The position numbers were made by a program, and so were the translations under genes. Below, in pieces: positions 34,652 through 43,400 of a stretch of DNA of 64,000 bases. This DNA comes from WS-11 sp964405235 (GTDB lineage: Bacteria > Eisenbacteria > RBG-16-71-46), in the NCBI GenBank assembly GCA_964405235.1, contig CAYONG010000088.1, positions 1 to 64,000 of the forward strand. Reading direction: 5' to 3'. Numbering within the stretch: the first letter of the stretch is position 1; each line of letters opens with the position of its first letter. The notes beneath the pieces were generated by a model. The model did not search any database. It saw nothing but the letters and a program-made list of their open reading frames with translations, and had not been told where the DNA came from.

Positions 34652-36076
34652 GTGCTCAATCCCCAGGAGATCAATCTCAAGCAGTTCGGCTCGATCCTGA
34701 GCCGCCGGCGTTGGCTGATCATCACCAGCGTGGGCGCGTGCTTCGCCCTGGCGGTGGTGGTGAATCTGATGACGCGACCGATTTACCTGGCAACGGTCAG
34801 CGTCGAGGTCCGCAAGGAGCCGACTCGCTCGCAGCTCACGGGCGAGGCGATCGCCAGCGACCAGTGGCAGTCGGACAACATCACAGTGTTTACCGCCGCA
34901 GATCTGGTCACGAACCGCACGCTGCTACGAGACGTCGCGCTGAAACTCAAGGAGCGGGGACTGCTGCGGATGCCCCCCCATCCGAGACTGCCCTTTCTGA
35001 AGCCGAGTCGGGGGGCCTCCGCCAGAGGAGGCGGATCGTCCGTCGACGAGCTGAATCGCGAGATCGACTGGCTGATCGAGATCACGACGGTCAGACCGGT
35101 TCGTGACACCCGCCTCTTCAACGTGGAAGTCGAGCACTGGAATCCCGCGACCGCGACGTCGATCGCCGACATCCTGGCCAATACATACGCCGCCATCCAG
35201 GAGGGTTGGCTCGCCACCGCCGATTCCAGCCGGGCAGGTGAGATGTCGCTGCAGATGAAGGAGACCAGGAAGCGGATTAATAAACTGAAAGGCAACCTGA
35301 ACGGCCCGAGCGGCTATGCGCCGGTCATCTTGGCGGAGCAGCTCAAGCAGCTCACGGGCGCGATCGGTGGGCTCAACAATGCCTACGTGAAGGTTCAAAC
35401 CGACCGGCTGGACGTGGGAGCTCGACTCAAGGGCGTGCGGGCTGTGCTGCGGGACAGTCTGAGGGCCTCTGGCGACCTTCCAATCCAGACCGAGACCCTG
35501 GACGGGCTGTGGCGTAATCTCCTGGGCCGCCAGACCGAGTTAGCGCGCTCACGGGAGGTGTACCGGGATGGGCACCCCAAGGTCATGATGCTGGTCTCCG
35601 AGGTGAGGGACATCCGGGAAAGCATCCAAGCAGAGCTTGCCAAGACCGCCTCGGTGTTCGAGCTGGAGCATGCGGTTCTCCTCGAGCGCGAGACGAACCT
35701 CCTGGCGACCATCGCGCTCCAAGAAGGCAAGCTGCGTGAAGTCAGTGATCTCCTCGCGCAGCAGATGACCATTCAGAGCGAGCTCCAGAGCTCGCGGGAG
35801 CTCTACGACAAGCTCATGACCAGAGTCCAGGAGGACCAGGTGAGCGGCGCAGTTCGGTACCCGCTGGCCCGGGTCGTCGGATCTGCCACCGTGGGATCGA
35901 AGCCCGTGCGCCCGCGCTGGCTCCTCAACATGGTGCTGGGTGCCATGGTGGGGTTGCTGAGCGGGACGGGGCTGGCCCTGCTGCAGGAGTACCTGCGCCA
36001 GACCATCCGAACGCCGATTGACGCGGCCGAGCAATTGCAGCTACCCGTCCTCGGGATGATCCCGAAACGGGCCTAG
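34652..36076 (+). CDS. Wzz/GNVR polysaccharide chain-length determinant (module B)
   Basis: The 474-residue inner-membrane protein starts at GTG after an aaaggg SD. Transmembrane segment 1 is WLIITSVGACFALAVVVNLM (about 26-45) and segment 2 is LLNMVLGAMVGLLSGTGLAL (about 427-446). The periplasmic part between is largely coiled coil with a GNVR-type end (GSATVGSKPVRPRW). Short cytoplasmic tail: PIDAAEQLQLPVLGMIPKRA. It controls polymer length together with the separate BY-kinase encoded 20 bases downstream, a split PCP-2a arrangement. It is paralogous to 56034-57488. No wza is present in this module, so it may depend on the module C export channel. Confidence 0.9.
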   Translation: MLNPQEINLKQFGSILSRRRWLIITSVGACFALAVVVNLMTRPIYLATVSVEVRKEPTRSQLTGEAIASDQWQSDNITVFTAADLVTNRTLLRDVALKLKERGLLRMPPHPRLPFLKPSRGASARGGGSSVDELNREIDWLIEITTVRPVRDTRLFNVEVEHWNPATATSIADILANTYAAIQEGWLATADSSRAGEMSLQMKETRKRINKLKGNLNGPSGYAPVILAEQLKQLTGAIGGLNNAYVKVQTDRLDVGARLKGVRAVLRDSLRASGDLPIQTETLDGLWRNLLGRQTELARSREVYRDGHPKVMMLVSEVRDIRESIQAELAKTASVFELEHAVLLERETNLLATIALQEGKLREVSDLLAQQMTIQSELQSSRELYDKLMTRVQEDQVSGAVRYPLARVVGSATVGSKPVRPRWLLNMVLGAMVGLLSGTGLALLQEYLRQTIRTPIDAAEQLQLPVLGMIPKRA

Positions 36077-36096
36077 GAACGGAGCGATTTCCACGG

Positions 36097-37347
36097 ATGA
36101 AAAGGAATACGGCTCAGATCACCCGGGCCTTCGAAGCCGACTGCTACGTCTCCTTAGGCGCAGAGGTCGAGCGCCACATCGTCCAGGGGAAGCGCATGCT
36201 GCTGATCACGAGCAGCGGGCCTGGTGAGGGCAAGTCCACGATCGCGGCCGGGCTCGCCGGGGTTCTGGCACGCCTCCAGGGGATCAGGGTCGTCCTGGTG
36301 GACACCGACCAGTACAGGCCCAGCCAACATGGTCTATTCGATCTTGACATTGCGCCCGGACTCGGCGAGTTGCTCGACGACGTCTATCAGTCGGATCCCT
36401 GTCGCGTGGATGCGAACCAGCTCGGATTCGGCGACTGGATCGAGTTGCTCCAGGTGCAGGGCCGGAGCGGACGGCTGATGGTCGCCGAGAACGACCAGGC
36501 GTACGTCGTCTCGCTGCTGAAGGGCGCGATCGTCAGCATCGCCGATCAGAAGGGTTCGGAAGACCAGATGCTCGGGGAGGACCTGACGAGTCGCGGCCTG
36601 CTCACCCCTTCGCGGCGCGACAGCGCCCTGCGTCTCTGCGAAGAAAACCGCGAGCCATTGGGCGACATCGTGCTGCGCCTGGGCTATGTCGAGCCCGAAG
36701 CCCTGCTGGCAGCCTGGCATGCTCAGGTCGCCGAGCGGTTGCAGCGCATTCTGGCGATGCGCCGCCCCCGGTGCGAGTTCTCCGGCAAGGAGGCGGACGA
36801 TCTTGCGTCCCCATTGCGCCGGCAGTGGCTGAACCCGGATGTCTGGGGCATCGACGCACATCTCGGGCAGCAGACAAGGGACTTGATGAAGCGGCCGTAT
36901 CTGACCCGGCAGATCGAGGCCTACCTGAAGGAAACGAAGGTCGAGAGCCTCAAGATCCTGACCAGCGGGGTCGTCCGGAGCGACCTGATGACCAGTTCGG
37001 GCTCGGTGCCCCTGAGGCGCCTGCTCGAGAACCTCTCGAGGATGTTCGACGTGGTGATCGTCGACTCACCCCCGGTAGCGGTCACGAGCCCGGCGGAGGT
37101 GATCGCCCAGATGGTCGACGGCGTGCTCCTGGTCGTCAAGGCCGGCGGGTACGATGTTCAGGTCATTCGTCGCGCCAAGGCGCGGCTCGAGAGTCGTGGC
37201 ATCCAGCTGCTGGGCATGGTTCTGAACCAGGTCGACTTCCGGCACGCGGATGATAATCTCCACTATTACTACTCCTATACACATCCTCCCGCCGCCCGCG
37301 GTGCGAGGCCACACGCCCCTCTGTCGGGTCGGCCGAGCACCGGCTGA
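36097..37347 (+). CDS. BY-kinase (CpsD/CapB-type) with inserted PATAN/DUF4388-like domain (module B)
   Basis: The 416-residue ATPase has Walker A SSGPGEGKST (39-48), Walker A' VVLVDTD (65-71) and Walker B VVIVDSPP (319-326). Between A' and B, at about 105-260, sits a foreign segment: FGDWIELLQVQGRSGRLMVA, then LKGAIVSI, an MshEN-like helical pair (LGEDLTSRGLLT, PLGDIVLRLGYVEPEALLAA), then ERLQRILAMRRPRCEF. This is the pattern of DUF4388/PATAN domains found in signalling proteins. The C-terminus ends in a Tyr cluster (HYYYSY), the expected autophosphorylation site. It should phosphorylate itself and govern Wzz/Wzy assembly. The insert suggests an extra sensory or partner-binding input. Paralogue: 57565-58734. 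Confidence 0.88.
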   Translation: MKRNTAQITRAFEADCYVSLGAEVERHIVQGKRMLLITSSGPGEGKSTIAAGLAGVLARLQGIRVVLVDTDQYRPSQHGLFDLDIAPGLGELLDDVYQSDPCRVDANQLGFGDWIELLQVQGRSGRLMVAENDQAYVVSLLKGAIVSIADQKGSEDQMLGEDLTSRGLLTPSRRDSALRLCEENREPLGDIVLRLGYVEPEALLAAWHAQVAERLQRILAMRRPRCEFSGKEADDLASPLRRQWLNPDVWGIDAHLGQQTRDLMKRPYLTRQIEAYLKETKVESLKILTSGVVRSDLMTSSGSVPLRRLLENLSRMFDVVIVDSPPVAVTSPAEVIAQMVDGVLLVVKAGGYDVQVIRRAKARLESRGIQLLGMVLNQVDFRHADDNLHYYYSYTHPPAARGARPHAPLSGRPSTG

Positions 37348-37526
37348 CCTCGGCATGGGAGCACGCTGACCAAGTGTCGTCCCTCGTCTCCACGCCGGAG
37401 GCAGGGTCGCCGGGTGAGCGGCCGCGCATTCCCCCGGGAGTTGATGGCGCCGCCGGCCGATCGCCCCGTACACAGGAGGCGCAGACCGAACATCGAAACG
37501 CGGGTTTTCTCGGTGTCACGTACCCG

Positions 37527-38227
37527 TGGCGAGGCCAGCTGGATGGTTGGGCGCTTTACCTCGTGATCGCGGTCTGCCTCGCGCCGGTGCTCGTGCCCCC
37601 CGGCCCAGGGCGGGCGGCGATCGTCGACACTGTGAATGCGCTTGCCCTGGCAGTCTGTCGGCCTGGGCCCTCGTGCGAGCCTGGGCAAAGCGGGTTTTGT
37701 ACACCGCGCTCGTCGCCAGGGTTCTGTTCGCGCTCGCCGTGGGCCTGGTCGCGGCCTGGCTGATCGTCGGGGTGGGTTCCGCCTAGAACAAGCAGTTTCA
37801 AGCAAGCAGCCTCGGGCGGATGTCGCATAGCTCCGAGGGTCGCGAGCAGATATGGGGATCACTCTGGCGCCGCTACTCGAACCATCCGCCCGGCCTCGGA
37901 CCGGGCAACAGCCGCTGGCAGACGCTCACGATCGAAGAGCGGGTGCGTCCCACCGTCGGCCCAACCGAGACCTTCGACACCGGCGCCGACGGTCACCCGG
38001 GTTCGGTGCGAGGAGGGTCGCTGGCGGCTGCGGCCCTCGGAGCCTGGGTGCTGTCCTGGATCAACGCCAACACGATCGAGACCCTTCATTTCCGGCACGT
38101 CTGGCTCTTTCTCGCCATGGCGTGCGCGCTCGGGATGATGGCGAGGGAGGAACGTTGGGCGGAGTCTGGTGAACCGGCGCGGGGAATACCTGCGCTGGCA
38201 GGCGCGCGCGCCGTCGCGGTCACGTGA
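37527..38227 (+). pseudogene. Dead wzy polymerase gene (module B)
   Basis: It starts as GQLDGWALYLVIAVCLAPVL (matching the intact Wzy N-terminus) and loses several hundred bases near 37655 with a frame change. It continues SAWALVRAWAKRVLYTALVA, hits TAG at 37784, then carries MSHSSEGREQIWGSLWRR and GLGPGNSRWQTLTIEERV. The AHNDY..ERGP polymerase block is deleted (TFDTGADGHPGSVRGG). The end ETLHFRHVWLFLAMA is retained. Clearly non-functional. Confidence 0.88.
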
Positions 38228-38481
38228 TGGCTCAAGCGCTCGGGGAACCGGTCGGGCTGGCCGAGGACGCCAGCCGTGGCGCCCATTCGAGTGCCACCGT
38301 GATCGGGCGCAGCTTTTCGTTCCGCTTGATTGCGCACGTGCTGAGCGCGATCGTGTACGTCGTGCTCTTGATGTCGCTGAGGGCGTTCTGGAGCGAAGAG
38401 CTCCGGGTCATACGCGGTGTGTACGTATCGTTCCGGCTGCCCGGATCGGGAAGGCTCACGCGGGCGGCGAATCGACCGTGA
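38224..38481 (+). pseudogene. Internally deleted Wzx flippase (module B)
   Basis: It begins at the overlap with wzy and encodes SATVIGRSFSFRLIAHVLSA (flippase N-terminus). It jumps directly to FWSEELRVIRGVYVSFRLPG and SGRLT (flippase C-terminus; compare DELDILCRVYVSFHLPGSAH in 60119-61705). About 440 residues, essentially all membrane helices, are missing while the reading frame stays open. Confidence 0.85.
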
Positions 38482-38601
38482 CAGTGGCCGGCCCCTGGTG
38501 CGGTTCACCGGCGTGAGCGGGCAGATTCGACAAACATGTACGATCATCGCGGCATCACGCGCGCGGCGAAACTAGCGTCACCCAGGCTCGGGAAGGGGAT
38601 C

Positions 38602-40008
38602 ATGAATTCTTCGGAAAGACTGACGCTGCTGTCCATCGGTGAAGAGCTCCCGACGCCGATCCGTCGGACCCTGGAGCAACTTGCGGGGCTGCCCTATGTC
38701 GAGTCCGTCCTGGCGCTTCCCGACGTGCATTGGAAAGAGAACATGGAGGTGCCCTCGAGCATCGCCATCACGACCCGCGGCATGATCGTTCCGGAGTTCA
38801 CCTCGATGGACGTGAACGACGGCATGGGGGTCGTGAGGACCGGCCTTCGGGCCGACGAGATGTCGCCCAAGCGGCTGGCGGCATTCTTCACCAGCGTCAA
38901 CGCGAACTCGGCGACCAACCACTTCGATACAAACCGTTACAGCATCTCGGCCAGCGAGCTGCGCCGAACTCTCACCGAGGGAGCGCGGGCGCTGCTCTCG
39001 CGATACGAGCTCGACGAGAAGGTGCTGGAGGGGATGGAGGACGGCGGGCGGGTGCCGTCGAATGGCCTCGAGACCCCGTCTCTGACGGACGTGGTACCGC
39101 TTCAGTTGCTCCTCACGGGGTTTTCTCGATCGGAGATGGGACTCAACTTCGGCGGCAACCATTTTCTCGAGATGCAGGTCGTCGACGAGCTCGTGGATCG
39201 GGAGGTGGCGGAGCGCTGGGGTTTCGAGCGCGGGCAGGTCGTGGTCATGTACCACCTGGGTCCCGGACCCTTCAGCGCGACGTTGCTGAACCACTACTCG
39301 CGCAGGAGCAAGCTCTCGCGGGCCCGAGTTCCCCTGTTCTTCGCCTCCAAGCTCCTGTTCCACTACCTCCAGAGGTTGGGAACGGGCTCCGCCTCGAGGA
39401 AATGGGCGCTCCACTTTCGCCGCAATGGCTGGACCGCCGTGCCCACCGATTCGGCGGACGGTCGCCTGCTTCGCCAGGCGTTGGCGATGGCCATCAACTC
39501 GGGCTACGCGTACCGGCTCGCAACCGTGCGCGCGATCGTGGATGGCCTGCACGGGGCGATTTCTCCCAGCCTCCCATGGGAGCTGTTCTGCGACGTGAGC
39601 CACAACGGTATCGAAGAGCGTGTTTCTCCCGCCGGCATCTCCTTCGTGGCCCGGCACAATGCGTGTCGCCTCGAGCCCGGCAGACCCACGATCGTCGCGG
39701 GAATGTATGACGTCCCGTCCTACCTCGGCATCGGTGAACCCGGCGTGGAAGACCGGCTGCGGTCCTACGACCACGGGGCGGGACACCTGATCGAGAGTTC
39801 GAGGAAGCAAGGCACTCTGGCACCGGCGGAGGGCCACGTCACACGTTTCCGGATGAGTCGTGGGCGCGGCGCCACCTTGTTGTCACGTAACGACATACCA
39901 CTGAGATCCTCGGGAAGTCTCGATCGCGTGATGGAATGCCTCACCAAGCACGCCATGATGAGGCCCGTGGTCAGGCTGCGGCCGCTCGGCAACCTCAAGA
40001 ACGGGTGA
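38602..40008 (+). CDS. RtcB-like protein of the polysaccharide module (module B)
   Basis: The 468-residue protein starts at ATG 38602, four bases after a ggaagggg SD. It aligns along its length with RtcB RNA ligase. LPDVHWKENMEVPSS (39-53) corresponds to the MPDVHxGxGxxIG motif, and FTSMDVNDGMGVVRT to VGxDIGCGM. GGNHFLE carries His187, VVMYHLGPGPF His218, CDVSHNG His334 and YDHGAGH His391, the position of the guanylylated His. The Asp ligand is kept (Asp70) but the metal-binding Cys is Asp73, and HGAGR is HGAGH. No archease gene is nearby. RNA ligation by this protein is unproven. Its place after Wzx in two modules suggests a role tied to the polymer pathway. Confidence 0.85.
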   Translation: MNSSERLTLLSIGEELPTPIRRTLEQLAGLPYVESVLALPDVHWKENMEVPSSIAITTRGMIVPEFTSMDVNDGMGVVRTGLRADEMSPKRLAAFFTSVNANSATNHFDTNRYSISASELRRTLTEGARALLSRYELDEKVLEGMEDGGRVPSNGLETPSLTDVVPLQLLLTGFSRSEMGLNFGGNHFLEMQVVDELVDREVAERWGFERGQVVVMYHLGPGPFSATLLNHYSRRSKLSRARVPLFFASKLLFHYLQRLGTGSASRKWALHFRRNGWTAVPTDSADGRLLRQALAMAINSGYAYRLATVRAIVDGLHGAISPSLPWELFCDVSHNGIEERVSPAGISFVARHNACRLEPGRPTIVAGMYDVPSYLGIGEPGVEDRLRSYDHGAGHLIESSRKQGTLAPAEGHVTRFRMSRGRGATLLSRNDIPLRSSGSLDRVMECLTKHAMMRPVVRLRPLGNLKNG

Positions 40009-40419
40009 GTGGCCCCGTGCTCCGCGGAGTTGGACGACAGTCGCCTCTGGATTCCCGCGGAAGCTCGTGGCCCGTGACGCACGATCGGCGCTCCCGGAAC
40101 TGTTTGGAGATGTCGAGTGCTCGGCGGGAGCGGGAGTTTTTCCCAGCTAAACCCCCGGCTTCAGGAAGTTCGAATAATTCCTAAGATCAGGCACCGAAAT
40201 AGGGTAGGATATCGGCGGTGTTTGATGGCCGCAGCTTCCGGGCGCTTGGTTGATATGCGAGATTGACTCGGACGCCGATCGCCATTCTGTCGTCGTCAAT
40301 CATCCCGCCGCCCGCGATTGACCCGTCACCCTCTAGTAGTGCCGAATTGGAAAGGGCAGGCCTTAGGGTCTGCGAACTGCATGCACCTACGCTCCTCTGT
40401 TCTGAGTTGTGCCCAGCGC
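40009..40419. other. Intergenic region before the beta-helix gene
   Basis: No gene is recognised. A small ggaa...ttcc dyad lies near 40160-40177, and an AT-rich taggatat near 40204 could be a -10 element. The beta-helix start codon is uncertain within 40318-40432. Confidence 0.35.
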
Positions 40420-43400
40420 ATGTCACGTACGATGACCCTCCTCGGCTTCCTGCGGATGGCTCTGTCCTTGGCGTCGGTGGCCCTCGTCCTGCCGCTCCTC
40501 TCGCCGTCCGCAGCGCTTGCCGCGGGGACTTTCTATGTCGATAACTCGAGCGGGGCATGCTCCAACTCGGGCCCCGGAACCGAGGCGCAACCCTACTGCA
40601 CCATCTCGGCGGCCCTCAGCGCGCGCAAGGGTGCCGGAACCACCATCTATGTGAAGCCGGGCACATATCGAGAGACGGTCACGGCACCTTCCTCGGGCAC
40701 GGCGGCAAGTCCCTACGTCATCAAGGCGCTGGGCGGGCCGGTAATCGTGGATGGCGCGGATGATTTCTCGTCAGCCCCGCTCTGGAGCCTTTATTCCGGA
40801 AACGTGTACCGGGCCTCGAGCGTGAGCTGGACCATGAAGCAGGTGTTCGTGGATGGAGCACGGCTACAGTCCTCCACCGCGGCGCCGGGATCGCTGCCCC
40901 CCAACTCCTTCAGGTACGTATCTGGGCAGGGCCTGTACGTCAACATCGGGGGCCCCAATCCCGGCACCCACACGACCCTGGTGGGCCGCCGGACCCGCGG
41001 GATCTACGTCGCCGCGCGCTCCTACGTGACGATCGACGGATTCACGGTGACTCACGTCGAGGATCGCGGGATCTATTTCAACACGAACAGTCACAACGGC
41101 ATCATCCGCAACAACACCGTCAACTGGAACTACAGGTACGGGATCTACCTGACCGGGTGCAACGGGGTGCTGGTCGAGAAAAACGTGGTGTCCGACAACG
41201 CGGACCACGGCATCATGCTCACCGAGAGCAGCTCGGGCGGCGCCACGGGCTGCACGATCCAGGACAACGAGTCGATGCGGAACGCCCACCCGACCATTCG
41301 AAGCGCGGTGGGGATCATAGTCTACGGCTCGCCAGGGAACATGGTTCGGCGCAACCGCGTCCACCACAACCAGGACTCGGGAATCCAGATCGAGTCCTCG
41401 TCGAACTACTGCAGCTCGGTCCAGAACATTTCCTGGGACAACGGCGATCACGGTTTTGACCAGCTGAACGCCATCGGCGTCTCGCATGTCGGAGACGTCG
41501 CTTATCACAACTTGTTGGACGGGTTCTCGATCGAAGGTAATGCCCCGAACTCGTCCGTCTTCGATTGCATCGCGATCGACAACGGGCTGACGACGAACGA
41601 GTTCAACCTGTGGGTGAACTTTGAGTCCTCGGTGGGATTCACATCGGATCGCAACCTCTTCTGGAATTCCACGAGCCAGCCGCCCATCAAATACATTTCC
41701 ACGATCTATTCCACGATCGCGGCCTACAGCGCGGCGACCGGGCATGACGCGCATTCGATCCAGGCCGACCCCCGATTCGTGAACCCGGCGGCCGGGGACT
41801 TCCATCTCCTGGCGGGCTCCCCGGCCATCGACGCGGCAGACACGGGCGTGCCCGGCTGGCCTGCGACCGATGCCGAAGGCCAGCCCCGCGGCGACGATCC
41901 GGCCACGCCCAACACCGGCGTGGGGCCAGTGCCGTACGCCGACCTGGGCGCGCTGGAATTCTACGTCAACCCCGACGCGCCGCCGGTCGTGACGGCGCCG
42001 GCGACGGCCACGGTGGCCGAGAACAGCCCGCTGACCGTGAACGTGACCGCCTCGGACCCGGACAGCCCCACGATCGACTCGTTCAATGTCTCTGGGCTGC
42101 CGGCGGGCGCGACCTTCGTGCCCGGTACCGGAAACACCACGGGCCAGCTGAGCTGGACCCCGACCTTTTCCCAGGCCGGCATCTACACGGTCACATTCAC
42201 CGCCTCGAACGCGCGCTCGGGCTCGTCGAGCACGGTGATCACGGTGACCAACCTGGACCGCGCGCCGGTGGTCACGGTCCCCGCGACGGCCACCGGGCCC
42301 GAGAACGGCCCGCTGACCGTCGATGTCACGGCCTCCGATCCGGACGGAGAGCTGATCACCTCGCTGACGGCACCGGGGCTGCCGGCGGGCGCCACCTTCA
42401 CCCCGGGGGCGGGAAACCTGACCGGGTCCCTGTCGTGGACGCCGGCTTACGACCAGGCGGGTTCCTACCCGGTGTCGTTCACGGCCTCGAATGCCCTCTC
42501 GGGATCCGCGGCCACCACCCTCACGATCACCAATGTCGACCGGGCGCCCGTCGTTACGGCACCCGCGAGTGCCGGCGTGCTCATCGGAGGGGTCCTGACG
42601 GTGAACGTCGCGGCTTTCGACCCCGACATGGAAGGGATCACCTCTCTCACGGCCGCCGACGTTCCTTCGGGAGCCACGTTCACCGCGGGTCCGGGGGACA
42701 CGACCGGGACGCTCAGCTGGACGCCCGAAGCCGGCCAGGCGGGCAGTTACACCGTGACCTTTACGGCCGCGAACCTGCTCTCGGGTTCCGCGCCGACGGT
42801 GCTCACGGTCCTCGACGCTGCGGCCCCGCCGGTCGTCACGGCACCCCCCGCGGTGAGCGTAGGCGCCCTGAGCTTGCTGACCGTGAACGTGACGGCTTCC
42901 GAGCCCGGCGGGTTGCCGATCGACTCCTTAACGGCAGATCTCTCCGGACTTCCACCGGGGGCGTCCTTCGCGGCAAGTCCCGACAACACGAGTGGAACGC
43001 TAAGCTGGACGCCGGCTGCGGGCGATGCGGACTCCTCGTACCAGGTGACCTTCACCGCGACGGCCGCCGGCGTTAGCGGGTCCGCCACCACGACCATCAC
43101 CGTCACGCAGCCGGACGCCGCGCCGATCGTTGCGGCGCCGGCGACGGCCACGGTGGGGGAGAACAGCCCGCTTTCCGTGAGCGTGACGGCCTCCGATCCC
43201 GATGGGGACGCGATCACCTCGCTCACGGCCAGCGGCCTGCCGACCGGGGCGACGTTCTCGGCGGGTCCGGGGAACACCACCGGGACACTCAACTGGACGC
43301 CGGGATATGCCCAGGCCGGCACCTACACCGTGACCTTCACGGCGGCCAACACCCTGTCGGGCACGGGGACGACGGAGATCACGGTGACCGACGTGGACCG

